NCBI RefSeq assembly: GCF_000014285.2
Contig: NC_008343.2
Location: forward strand, 2,644,435-2,708,434
Length of the DNA: 64,000 nt
Source: Granulibacter bethesdensis CGDNIH1
Lineage (GTDB): Bacteria; Pseudomonadota; Alphaproteobacteria; Acetobacterales; Acetobacteraceae
Reading direction: 5' to 3'
Part shown: in pieces, positions 7,984 through 16,167 of the stretch
Layout: each line of letters begins with the position of its first letter
How positions within the stretch are numbered: the first letter of the stretch is position 1
Program-made: the position numbers and the translations under genes
The notes under the pieces: generated by a model
Databases searched by the model: none
Seen by the model: the letters and a program-made list of their open reading frames with translations, nothing else
Told to the model about the DNA's origin: nothing

Positions 7984-9377
7984 CGGATCACGCCCCCGAT
8001 TGGCTTTCCCTTCTGACCGATCCGGCATGGTGGCCATGGCTGCTGCCACTGCCGTCGCTGTTGACCGCCGCCCTGAGCATGGCGCTGTCCGGCTGGCGGG
8101 GAGCGGCCTGGGCCGGTCTGGTATCCGCCTGTCTGACGCTAGGGTTAGCAGGGGGGGGGCTGGCAGGAGGGGAAATCGCAGGGGCTACATCGACCGCCAT
8201 GGCATCTGATCCGGCTGCGGGAGGAGCGTTGCTCACGGCCCTGATCAGCGTGATGGCCGCCACATCCTGGCTTGGCTGGTGCGCGGATGAAGTCGCGGCC
8301 ATGCGTATCTCCGTCGCCCGATTGAAAATCCTGGCGGTCGGGCAGCAAACCGCATTGGCGGGCATTCTTCTGGCCTTTGCCCCCTCTCCATGGGCAGGCT
8401 GGGCCGGGATCAGCATCGCCATGGCAGTGCTGACTGTTCTGGCTGCTTTATTCCCCTTTGCGGCCACGTCCCGGCGAGGAGAGACGCTGACAGTCGGTAT
8501 GATGGCCTGTCTGCTGTCCCTGTTCGGCCTGATCATCCTTCAGGGGTCCTCCTCCGGCCATCTTTTCTCCGGACAGGAGCACAGTCTGGTTCCCGCCATG
8601 CCGGGCCTGATCTGCCTCGCCGCCGGGCTGGCCGTTCCTGCCGGCCTCGCCCCGGTGCATCAATGGCTGCGGGAGACCGTCAGCGCCCTGCCACCGCCGG
8701 GACAAGCGCTGATCACCGGCGGGCTGCCTGCTGCCGCCCTGCTGTTCATGCTGAAACAGGCCGCGGCGGGCATGCCGCCTTTTATCTATGGCACGCTGGG
8801 GATTCTCTCCGTGCTGGCCGGTGCGGTGCTGGCGATCCGCTCCAGCGTCACCTTTTCATGGCGCTGGAGCGGGCCACTCTCCTGTCTCGGCGGCGGCTGT
8901 CTGGCGGGTGGGAGTCATGGTCTGCTCTATCCGGCACTCGGGCTGCTGGCCCTGTGCGCCTGTCTGCTGCTCGACGGGCGAGCACGGCAGGTCGGCGCCG
9001 TCTCCGATCATACGCCCTCTCCGCAGGGGCATGGCGGGTTGGATGCATTGCGACTCGCCACTCGTTTCAGTCTGGCGGGACTACCGGGTGGCACTCTCGC
9101 GGGACTGGTCGCCCTGCTGTCCGGGACTGCCCTGACGCATCCTCTTCTGGCCCTGCTGCTGGCGGGCGGGCTTGGAAGCAATGGCTATGCGCTGCTCCGT
9201 CAGGCTCCGATGCTGCGACCCACCCGAAGGCCGCCGCCGCCCTCACGCGCCTGTCTGCCGCTTGATATGACCGCAACCCTGCCCGCCCTGATCCTGCTGC
9301 TGACCGGCATCCTGCTGGGGCTTGGGAATGGGCCATCCCGCTGGTTCGCCTCTGCCGTCGCTGCGGTGACGCAATGA
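7980..9377 (+). CDS. HyfF-like (NuoN/M antiporter-type) membrane subunit
   Basis: 465 residues with many hydrophobic helices. The segment GLAPVHQWLRETVSALPPP (about 222-240) matches the family's PFHxWLPxAHxxAPxP motif in altered form, which supports the call. In working antiporter-like subunits a lysine precedes this motif and another lies in the following helix; here the only lysines are at 116 and 259, so the usual proton-relay lysines around helices 7 and 8 are not visible. A run of nine G at 8150-8158 lies inside the gene and should be checked for assembly error, although the frame stays open. It overlaps both neighbours by ATGA. Confidence 0.7.
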   Translation: MTDHAPDWLSLLTDPAWWPWLLPLPSLLTAALSMALSGWRGAAWAGLVSACLTLGLAGGGLAGGEIAGATSTAMASDPAAGGALLTALISVMAATSWLGWCADEVAAMRISVARLKILAVGQQTALAGILLAFAPSPWAGWAGISIAMAVLTVLAALFPFAATSRRGETLTVGMMACLLSLFGLIILQGSSSGHLFSGQEHSLVPAMPGLICLAAGLAVPAGLAPVHQWLRETVSALPPPGQALITGGLPAAALLFMLKQAAAGMPPFIYGTLGILSVLAGAVLAIRSSVTFSWRWSGPLSCLGGGCLAGGSHGLLYPALGLLALCACLLLDGRARQVGAVSDHTPSPQGHGGLDALRLATRFSLAGLPGGTLAGLVALLSGTALTHPLLALLLAGGLGSNGYALLRQAPMLRPTRRPPPPSRACLPLDMTATLPALILLLTGILLGLGNGPSRWFASAVAAVTQ

Positions 9378-10927
9378 GTCTGGACTCCCTGTTGCAAGGT
9401 GCCGACACCGAGGCCACCCACCACGATGCCGCCACCCATGCCGTGGCACGGAGACTCCTGACCGCCTCCCTTTGGCAGGAGCTGGCAGCCAGCCCCCAGG
9501 CCGGGTTGCTGGCGCTCTGGGCCGATCAGGCGCGCTGCCATGCCTTGTATCGTACCGCGCATGGCATCCTGCCGGTGGCAACCCCGATCGAAGGGGGGCG
9601 CTTCCCCGCGCTTTCCCCTTTTCGTCCCGCCGCCGCATGGCAGGAGCGGGCCATCCGAGATTTATGGGGGTATGAGGCCGAGCACGGCGTGGATAGCCGG
9701 CCATGGCTCGATCACGGCAGATGGCCGATAAGTGCCCCGCTTTCCCCCCGGCCCGGACCGCCTTTGCCACCGCCCGAGCAGGCGGAGTGGCGGATGACCT
9801 CGCCCTTCGCCTCCTCCTTTGTCTCGTCCCGGCCCGATATCGCGCTGCACGAGCGCAGTATCGGGCCTGTTCATCCATTGATGCGGGAGCCGGCACAGTT
9901 GCGCCTGCACCTGCATGGCACCCTCATCCGGCAGGCGGAATGGCGGCTCGGCTATACTCATCGTGGCATCCAGTGGCTGATGCGCGGGAAACCCCTGCGG
10001 GACGCGATCAGGATCGCAGCCCGGATCACCGGAGATGCAGCGCTCGCCCACGGTCTGGCCTTCGCCCGTGCCGCCGAAGCCGCCTTGCGGCTGGAGCCGC
10101 CCCCCCGCGCCCTGCTGCTGCGTGGCCTGATGAATGAGCTGGAACGCTGCGCCGTCCATCTGCATGTCCTTGCCGCCACGGCCAGCGCCGCAGGAGCCGA
10201 CACCTATGCCGCGAAACTGTCCGCATGGCGGGAGCGTCTGTTGCGCGCCATTCAGGAGGCGTTTGGCAATCGCATGATGATCGACCTGCTTATTCCTGGC
10301 GGGGTGCTGACCGATCTTCTGGACGGCACCGCGCTGGAAACAGTCTTGCAGGCCCTCGCCCGCACCATGCCGGAGCTGATCGAAGGCTATGAAACGGCTG
10401 CCAGCCTGAGTGGACATGGACTCTGCGCCTGTCTCCGTGGATGCGCGGTCCTGTCCGGGTCGGATGCTGTTTCCCTCGCCGTGCCTGGCCCCGCCGGACG
10501 CGCATCAGGCCGTCCCCATGACCTGCGCACCACCTGGCAGCAGGCTCCTCATGGCACGGTACACAGGCTGGTGCTGGAAAATGGCGATGCGGATGCCAGA
10601 ATGCGGGTACGGCTGGCCGAAATTCAGGAGAGTCTGCGACTGGCACTGCTGTTCCTGGAGTCCCTGCCGGTCGGACCGATTGCCAATCCCATGCCGATCG
10701 GCACAGGCAATGCCAGCGGAGAAGGGTATGGCGGAGTGGAATCGGCCCGTGGCGCATGCTGGCACTGGCTGCGCATCGAAGGCGGAATGGTGGTCTCTGC
10801 CCATGCGGCCGATCCATCATGGCGGCTGATTCCCGCTATTGAGGCCGCTCTCCCCGGCACCGACATTGATCGGCTGGGGGTGGCACTGGCTTCTTTCGCG
10901 CTCTCGCCCGCCGGGGCTGATCTGTGA
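9374..10927 (+). CDS. HyfG-like large subunit (NuoC-NuoD fusion type) lacking NiFe ligands
   Basis: 517 residues. The N-terminal part has a NuoC-like segment (ERAIRDLWGYEAEHG, about 91-105). The C-terminal part is hydrogenase-large-subunit/NuoD-like: GPVHPLMREPAQLR (164-177), RLGYTHRGIQ (191-200) and NELERCAVHLH. The position of the usual RICGICxNAH motif reads RITGDAALAH (217-226), so both first-pair cysteines are replaced (Thr219, Ala222). The C-terminal DPCxxC pair is also missing; the protein ends FALSPAGADL. It cannot bind a NiFe centre in the known way. This places it with energy-converting hydrogenase-related (Ehr-like) proteins rather than hydrogenases. The frame is intact and it overlaps the HyfF-like gene. 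Confidence 0.8.
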   Translation: MSLDSLLQGADTEATHHDAATHAVARRLLTASLWQELAASPQAGLLALWADQARCHALYRTAHGILPVATPIEGGRFPALSPFRPAAAWQERAIRDLWGYEAEHGVDSRPWLDHGRWPISAPLSPRPGPPLPPPEQAEWRMTSPFASSFVSSRPDIALHERSIGPVHPLMREPAQLRLHLHGTLIRQAEWRLGYTHRGIQWLMRGKPLRDAIRIAARITGDAALAHGLAFARAAEAALRLEPPPRALLLRGLMNELERCAVHLHVLAATASAAGADTYAAKLSAWRERLLRAIQEAFGNRMMIDLLIPGGVLTDLLDGTALETVLQALARTMPELIEGYETAASLSGHGLCACLRGCAVLSGSDAVSLAVPGPAGRASGRPHDLRTTWQQAPHGTVHRLVLENGDADARMRVRLAEIQESLRLALLFLESLPVGPIANPMPIGTGNASGEGYGGVESARGACWHWLRIEGGMVVSAHAADPSWRLIPAIEAALPGTDIDRLGVALASFALSPAGADL

Positions 10928-10934
10928 GGCGCTC

Positions 10935-11459
10935 ATGAGGTGGTTGCCGTCCCTTCGTGCCTCCCATCCCGGGCTGTGGGATGATACCGCCAGCCTGCCG
11001 CATGCGGAAACCGTCGCCGCACTGATAGCCCGACGCAGAAGCAGCGCACGGCCAAAGCTGGGACAGGCCCTGTCCATCCTGCACGTTGAGAGCGGCGGCG
11101 GCAGCGCCTGCCTGCTTGAACTGGAGGCATTGCGCGCCGCGCCCGGCCTGCTGGCCCGTCATGGATTACGGTTTGTCACCTCACCGCTGCATGCCGATAT
11201 CCTGCTGATCACCGGCGATGGCTGCCACAATCTGACGAGCGCCATCCATCAGGCATGGGAGGCGATGCCCGGCCCGCGATGGGCCATCGCCGTCGGTGAC
11301 GGAGCCGCAGGGGATGGTCTGCTGCGTGGAAGCTATGCGAGCACCGGCAATATGGAAGAGATCCCTTTTGATCTGGTCATTCCAGGCAGCCCACCGGCAG
11401 CGGATACAATCCTGTCCGGCCTGCGTGCCCTGGTCGCAGCCAATGCTGATCCGCTCTAG
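10935..11459 (+). CDS. HyfI-like small subunit (NuoB type) lacking most cluster cysteines
   Basis: 174 residues from the ATG at 10935, eight bases after the previous stop; a longer frame from 10839 would overlap the HyfG-like gene. Family landmarks are readable but the [4Fe-4S] ligands are changed: the CNGC site is GSAC (56-59), keeping only the last Cys; GDCA is GDGA (121-124); PGCPP is PGSPP (150-154). The surrounding sequence (HADILLITGDG, MPGPRWAIAVGDG, FDLVIPGSPPAADTIL) is otherwise a normal NuoB/HyfI fold. A standard cluster is therefore unlikely. No HyfH- or HyfA-like ferredoxin gene follows. The operon ends here; 11460-11664 contains no gene I can support. Confidence 0.8.
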   Translation: MRWLPSLRASHPGLWDDTASLPHAETVAALIARRRSSARPKLGQALSILHVESGGGSACLLELEALRAAPGLLARHGLRFVTSPLHADILLITGDGCHNLTSAIHQAWEAMPGPRWAIAVGDGAAGDGLLRGSYASTGNMEEIPFDLVIPGSPPAADTILSGLRALVAANADPL

Positions 11460-11664
11460 AAACTGGCCACCACAGCGGCTGATCAGTCGCATCATCCGTG
11501 GTACCCATTCCTGGTCCGGTGCTGTACCGACCGCTTTCCGGTGTCCACCCACGCTGTCATGATCCTCCACAGACGCTGGAACAGGGCTATTTCATCCTTC
11601 CACGCTGGACCCTGATGGCCAGGATTGGGTAAATCGCTTTCCTTCACAGCGATAAGTGATCTTC

Positions 11665-11922
11665 ATGTCCATGACCCGTACTGATATCGACCGCGTGCAG
11701 ACCTACCTGCGCCGCCTGCTTGGCACCGACCGGATTCAACTGATTGTCCCGCCCAAAGCCGGACTGTCCGTAGAAGTGGCCGTTCAGGATGAAGTTATCG
11801 GCACGATCCACAAAGACACCGATGATGGTGAAACCTCCTATTCCGTGCACCTGACCATTCTTGAAGAAGATCTTCCCCCGGCCCCGAAGGCCGCCCCTGT
11901 CAAAACAGCCAGAACACGCTGA
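11665..11922 (+). CDS. DUF3126 family protein
   Basis: About 85 residues beginning MSMTRTDIDRVQTYLRR. The pattern of a TxxDIxRVQxYLRRLxG start, a DEVIGTIHKDTDDGETSYSVHLTIL core and an acidic, proline-rich tail matches the small alphaproteobacterial family DUF3126. Function is unknown; the protein should be cytoplasmic. I prefer the ATG at 11665 over the GTG at 11656 or the ATG at 11671, but no strong ribosome binding site separates them. A long hairpin terminator follows directly, so it appears to be the last or only gene of its transcript. Confidence 0.8.
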   Translation: MSMTRTDIDRVQTYLRRLLGTDRIQLIVPPKAGLSVEVAVQDEVIGTIHKDTDDGETSYSVHLTILEEDLPPAPKAAPVKTARTR

Positions 11923-11935
11923 CCATACGACACGC

Positions 11936-11991
11936 GGGGTTTCGTTTTCAGGGGCAATATTCTACCTGAAGACGAAACCCCTTCATTTTTC
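11936..11991 (+). terminator. Long-stem intrinsic terminator after the DUF3126 gene
   Basis: Arms at 11936-11952 and 11965-11981 pair over 17 bp with one G-U wobble around a 12-nt loop. The 3' side is followed by TTCATTTTT. The stem is longer than most terminators. The sequence from here to 12175 is strikingly AT-rich with no gene. Confidence 0.75.
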
Positions 11992-12175
11992 GGAATTTTC
12001 TTATCTTCTCAAGACAAATAACTACTCAATATTCAACCTGAGGTTTTAAAAATCCATATAATTTATAAATACAACTTATAATAACCAAAAAATTATATTT
12101 GTTTTTTATTAGAAATTTCTTGCCAATAAACGGAAATTTAGCTTTCTTTGGTTCGCGAACATAGGAGCCAAATCC

Positions 12176-12544
12176 ATGGCTATTTCCGTCTGGCAAAAGA
12201 AAAAAATGTTCCAGAATGCTCGCGACATGCAATCCCCGCCATCGGAAACCCCCTCAAATGTGATTTCATTGCGGGGCGGAGACACACTTGCCGTGGAAAA
12301 CATTCTGAACGTGCTGATCTTCGATCCGGATTTCTACCGGTCACGTTACCTTGATGTGGCTGAAGCCGGGATTGATCCCGTTGACCATTACTTTACCGTT
12401 GGCTGGAGAGAAGGGCGTCAGCCCAACGCCGCGTTCGACCCCGAAGCCTACCAGACTGCCAATCCAGATGTCCGGGATGCACAGATTAATCCCTTCGCCC
12501 ATTATCTGCTGAGAGGATACCGGGAAGGTCGCCCGCTGCGGTAA
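12176..12544 (+). CDS. Small protein with two tandem FDxxxYxxxNPDV-type repeats
   Basis: 122 residues with a good AGGAG eight bases before the ATG. After a polar N-terminus come two copies of a roughly 36-residue unit: FDPDFYRSRYLDVAEAGIDP..HYFTVGWREGRQPN and FDPEAYQTANPDVRDAQINP..HYLLRGYREGRPL. This unit is found in many bacterial glycosyltransferases and polysaccharide-modifying proteins, usually fused to a catalytic domain; its role is unknown. Here it stands alone, 150 bp before a large glycosyltransferase, which suggests a related function. The gene follows an AT-rich spacer and is separated from the next gene by a terminator, so it is probably its own transcript. Confidence 0.8.
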   Translation: MAISVWQKKKMFQNARDMQSPPSETPSNVISLRGGDTLAVENILNVLIFDPDFYRSRYLDVAEAGIDPVDHYFTVGWREGRQPNAAFDPEAYQTANPDVRDAQINPFAHYLLRGYREGRPLR

Positions 12545-12634
12545 AGCATGGAATGCCAGGAATAGAAAATAATCTCCTTTTCCGTCCCTTTCTGAGTTTT
12601 ACTTTCATATTATGGTTTCAAACCTGCCTGACTG

Positions 12635-12663
12635 CCTCCATCTTTTTTGATGGAGGGGTTTTC
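12635..12663 (+). terminator. Intrinsic terminator between the repeat protein and glycosyltransferase
   Basis: CCTCCATC (12635-12642) pairs with GATGGAGG (12649-12656) around a TTTTTT loop, followed by GGTTTT. The glycosyltransferase start is only 29 bp further on, so it may also act as an attenuator or mRNA leader hairpin. Confidence 0.6.
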
Positions 12664-12691
12664 GTGCCAATCAAGAAAATGAGGCCGGATT

Positions 12692-15664
12692 TTGACAAGC
12701 AAGATCATAGCCAGGCGGGTTGAAACCGGCCTCAATATTACGTTTAAGCCTTTTCTGGTCTCCACAATGCCGGAATTCGCTTCCGTCGTGCTGGACCAGA
12801 TACTGACCGCCACCATCCCCCTCAAGCACGGCAAAGACGGCACCCTCATCGCCGATATTGCCCTGCCGGAGTGCCAGATTCTTCACACGCTCGAACTGCT
12901 GGATCCCGCTTCCGGACGGTCTCTGTTCGATGCCCCTTATTCACTGGCAGATTTCTACAGCCTTGAAGCTGAAGAACATACCGTGAGCGACGGGCGGCTG
13001 ACCGGGCGCTTTTCCGCCAGCGCCTTTCTGGCAGACCGGCTTCTGGTCGATCTGACCACTGAAAACGATACGATCGTCGCACGCGGTTTCGCCATACGGC
13101 AGAAAAAAACCGCTCGCATCGCCCATTATACGTTCGACATCCCCCTCTCCCTGATGTGCCGCCCGGATGAAAAAATCATCACCATCATCCGCATTGGTGG
13201 AGCCGTCATTCATACCCCGGTGACCATCACCGCACGGGATATCGGATGGCTCGGTTTCGTAGATCTGGTGCAGACTGGTCTGATATCCGGCTGGGCCATT
13301 GATCTGACCGGGGCCGGTCGCCGTGTGGCACTGGATCTGATCGTCAATAACGAGGTCATGTCGCAGATTATCGCAGATGATTTCCGACCCGACCTGCAAC
13401 AGACCGGAATCAGTGATGGGCATTCCGCCTTTTCATTCAGCCTGACGGCAAAACCGGGATTCAAAGGTCCCTCTCCGGCACGCGTCGTCGTCTCCGGAAC
13501 GGAAATGACCCTGATTAATGGATCATTCCAGGCCACGCCCCCTTCCAGTATTCGCGGCTGTTTCGACATTCTGCATGGCATGTCCGCCCATGGTTGGGCC
13601 GTTGATCTGGATAATCCGAAAAAACCGGTCAAGGTGGAAGCCGTCTGCAACGGCAATATCATCGGCACCGCGGAAGCCAAACTGTTTCGTGGCGATCTGC
13701 TGGACGCCGGATATAATAATGGCCTCTGCGCGTTCAAAATCGATATTGGTGCACAGCTGCTCGACCTTCTCGGACAGGACGTGCTGGTGCGTATTGCCGG
13801 AACCGATCAATACCTGATCGGATCACCACGGGTTGCACAGCAGAACAAGCATATTCTGCGTTATCTTCAGCCACACCGGGACGTTTCGCCTGCCGTAGTG
13901 CCCCGTCTGAAACGGATGATGAATTATCGGGCCGGTCCAGTGCGCCTTTCAATCGTCATGCCGGTGTATAATACACCACAGGATTGGCTGATCGAAGCGC
14001 TGAACAGCGTCCGCGCTCAATGGTGCGACAATTGGGAACTTCTGTGCATCAACGATGCCTCTTCCGAGCCGCATGTCGAAACCATCCTGCGGGCCTATGC
14101 ACAGCAGGATCCCCGCATTCGTATCCTGCGCACGGGTAACAATGTCGGCATTGCCCGGGCCACGAATTTCGGCCTGCGTGCCGCATCCGGACAATATGTC
14201 ACCTTCATGGATCATGACGATTATCTGGAGCCTGATGCCGTCTATCATCTGCTGAAAGCAGCCGGAGAAACACAGGCCGATTTCATCTATTCCGATGAAG
14301 CCACCACGGATGAAAACATTGCCAGCATTGCCGAAGTGCGCGGCAGGCCTGCTTTCTCCCATGACTATTATCTGTCCCACCCCTATATCGTGCATATGCT
14401 CTGCCTGAAACGCGAGCTGGCCCACCAGCTGGGCGGGTGGGATGAAAGCATGGCGATTTCAGCGGATGTGGATTTCGTCCTGCGCATCATCGAACATGCC
14501 CGCACCATCGCCCATGTTCCACGGGTGTTGTATCGCTGGCGCACCCATAGCGGCAGCACCGGCCATTCCAAGAAACAGCAGGTTATGGAGGCCACGCAGA
14601 AAGCCATTCAGGCGCATCTCGATCGCCTGAAAACCGGTGCGACGGTCGAGGAAGGTGTGTGGTTCAATCAGTTCCGCATCAACTGGCCGAAAAGTCAGGG
14701 CAGGGTACTGATTGTTATCCCGACCAAGAACAAGGCCGATCTGGTCAAAACCGCGGTCGAATCTATCGAGAAAACCACTCCGCCCGATGTGGATTACCGC
14801 ATTGTCGTGGTCGACCATGAATCCACCGAGCCGGAAAGCCGTAAATATTTCCATGCCCTGGCCAAACGGCATATCGTGATGCCGTATCAAGGCCCGTTCA
14901 ACTATTCGAAAATCAACAATGAAGCCGTAAAAAAGCACGGCGATGATTGTGAATTCGTCCTCTTCCTGAACAACGATGTAGAAGCCATCACAGATAACTG
15001 GATCGACCGTATGCGCAGCCTTGCAAGCCGTCAGGATGTCGGTGCTGTCGGCGCATTGCTGCTGTATCCCGACAAGCGTGTGCAGCATGCGGGCGTCATC
15101 ATGGGATTCAATGAATCTGCCGATCATGCCTTCAAGTTTGTCGATGCCTATCTGAATGACAAGGGGCGTCGCAACCTCGGCTATAATTGCAGCCTGAGTT
15201 CAGTACGAGATTATTCTGCTGTGACCGCAGCCTGCCTGATGATGCGGAAATCCGTATTTGATCAACTGGGTGGCTTCGAGCCCAGATTCGGCGTTGGCTT
15301 CAACGATACCGATCTTTGCTTACGGGTCCGGGAAGCCAATCTGAAAGTACTTTATGATGGCACCACGGTCCTGTTCCATTATGAAAGCGCCACGCGCAGC
15401 CAGACCAAGCAGGTGATGCATCCGGAAGACACCGATTATCTTCTGCAACGCCATGCTGCGATCCTGAAAAACGGTGATCCTTTCTATAACCCCAATCTCA
15501 GCTATGTGACGCAGGATCACGTTCTGCGTGAAGACGATGGCTGCAAATATTTCAGTGTTCGGGTGACGGAAAAGCCGGTTTCCGAAATCACGTCTCCTGT
15601 AACCGCATCGCCGAAACCGGCCAGAAAACAGAAGCGGCAACCGCCAATCGCCATACCAGCCTGA
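12692..15664 (+). CDS. Bifunctional family 2 glycosyltransferase with N-terminal repeat region
   Basis: 990 residues. Two GT2 (GT-A) domains are clear: the first from about 417 (LSIVMPVYNTP, with FMDHDD near 505-510), the second from about 671 (VLIVIPTKNK, with FLNNDVE near 758-764 and GVGFNDTDLCLRVREA later). Such double enzymes build repeating sugar chains such as O-antigen or capsule at the inner membrane face. The first 400 residues contain two related units of about 95 residues (186-280 and 288-383) sharing GWAxDL and FRxDL. The start is a TTG at 12692, supported by GAGG seven bases upstream and an in-frame stop just before; no ATG exists before 12767. No sugar-nucleotide genes are adjacent, so the polymer is unknown. 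Confidence 0.85.
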   Translation: MTSKIIARRVETGLNITFKPFLVSTMPEFASVVLDQILTATIPLKHGKDGTLIADIALPECQILHTLELLDPASGRSLFDAPYSLADFYSLEAEEHTVSDGRLTGRFSASAFLADRLLVDLTTENDTIVARGFAIRQKKTARIAHYTFDIPLSLMCRPDEKIITIIRIGGAVIHTPVTITARDIGWLGFVDLVQTGLISGWAIDLTGAGRRVALDLIVNNEVMSQIIADDFRPDLQQTGISDGHSAFSFSLTAKPGFKGPSPARVVVSGTEMTLINGSFQATPPSSIRGCFDILHGMSAHGWAVDLDNPKKPVKVEAVCNGNIIGTAEAKLFRGDLLDAGYNNGLCAFKIDIGAQLLDLLGQDVLVRIAGTDQYLIGSPRVAQQNKHILRYLQPHRDVSPAVVPRLKRMMNYRAGPVRLSIVMPVYNTPQDWLIEALNSVRAQWCDNWELLCINDASSEPHVETILRAYAQQDPRIRILRTGNNVGIARATNFGLRAASGQYVTFMDHDDYLEPDAVYHLLKAAGETQADFIYSDEATTDENIASIAEVRGRPAFSHDYYLSHPYIVHMLCLKRELAHQLGGWDESMAISADVDFVLRIIEHARTIAHVPRVLYRWRTHSGSTGHSKKQQVMEATQKAIQAHLDRLKTGATVEEGVWFNQFRINWPKSQGRVLIVIPTKNKADLVKTAVESIEKTTPPDVDYRIVVVDHESTEPESRKYFHALAKRHIVMPYQGPFNYSKINNEAVKKHGDDCEFVLFLNNDVEAITDNWIDRMRSLASRQDVGAVGALLLYPDKRVQHAGVIMGFNESADHAFKFVDAYLNDKGRRNLGYNCSLSSVRDYSAVTAACLMMRKSVFDQLGGFEPRFGVGFNDTDLCLRVREANLKVLYDGTTVLFHYESATRSQTKQVMHPEDTDYLLQRHAAILKNGDPFYNPNLSYVTQDHVLREDDGCKYFSVRVTEKPVSEITSPVTASPKPARKQKRQPPIAIPA

Positions 15665-15693
15665 TCTAATCCTTTCAAAAAAAACCTGGATAC

Positions 15694-15727
15694 AAAAAAG
15701 GCCAGACGCTTTTGTCTGGCCTTTTTT
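15694..15727. terminator. Bidirectional terminator between glycosyltransferase and rbfA
   Basis: AAAAAAGGCCAGAC (15694-15707) pairs with GTCTGGCCTTTTTT (15714-15727) around GCTTTT. The A tract and T tract make it functional in both directions, fitting the convergent genes on either side. Confidence 0.85.
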
Positions 15728-15750
15728 ACGATTCGCAGAATTCTGCCGGC

Positions 15751-16167
15751 TTATTCGTCGAGATCCCGCTTAACCTCTGGGCGGCGAAGCAGGGAATCCA
15801 CATGCATTGCGTACTCCAGAGCCGAATCTGGCTGGAAATGCAACTCCGGCGCATAACGCAGCCGCATCACCTTGGCCACTTCTCCACGCAAATAGGTCGC
15901 AACACGCTTCAAATTAGGTAGAAGCGGTTCGATTTCACTGCTGCCCAGACGAGAGATGAACACGGTGGCGTGTTTCAAATCCGGGCTGATCCGCACTTCA
16001 TTGATTGTAAAAGTGGTCGTGGCTAATTCCGGGTCCCGGAATTCCTGACGTGCGAACACCCCGGCCAGCACGTGGCGGATTTCTTCCGCTACACGCAGCT
16101 GACGCTGGGATGGCGCGCCTTTCGGTATACCGGCAGGCCCGGAGGAGGAGGGCGGGCGGCTGCTCAA
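15751..16167 (-). CDS. rbfA: Ribosome-binding factor A
   Basis: 138 residues, typical for RbfA. It binds the 30S subunit and assists 16S rRNA 5'-end maturation. The core [48 protein letters not shown] matches the family KH-like fold. The start is an unusual TTG whose last two bases overlap the infB stop codon (TTGA), so translation is probably coupled to infB. It is the last gene of the rimP-nusA-ylxR-infB-rbfA operon; truB and rpsO, which often follow, are replaced here by a terminator and a convergent gene. Confidence 0.95.
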   Translation of the reverse strand: MSSRPPSSSGPAGIPKGAPSQRQLRVAEEIRHVLAGVFARQEFRDPELATTTFTINEVRISPDLKHATVFISRLGSSEIEPLLPNLKRVATYLRGEVAKVMRLRYAPELHFQPDSALEYAMHVDSLLRRPEVKRDLDE

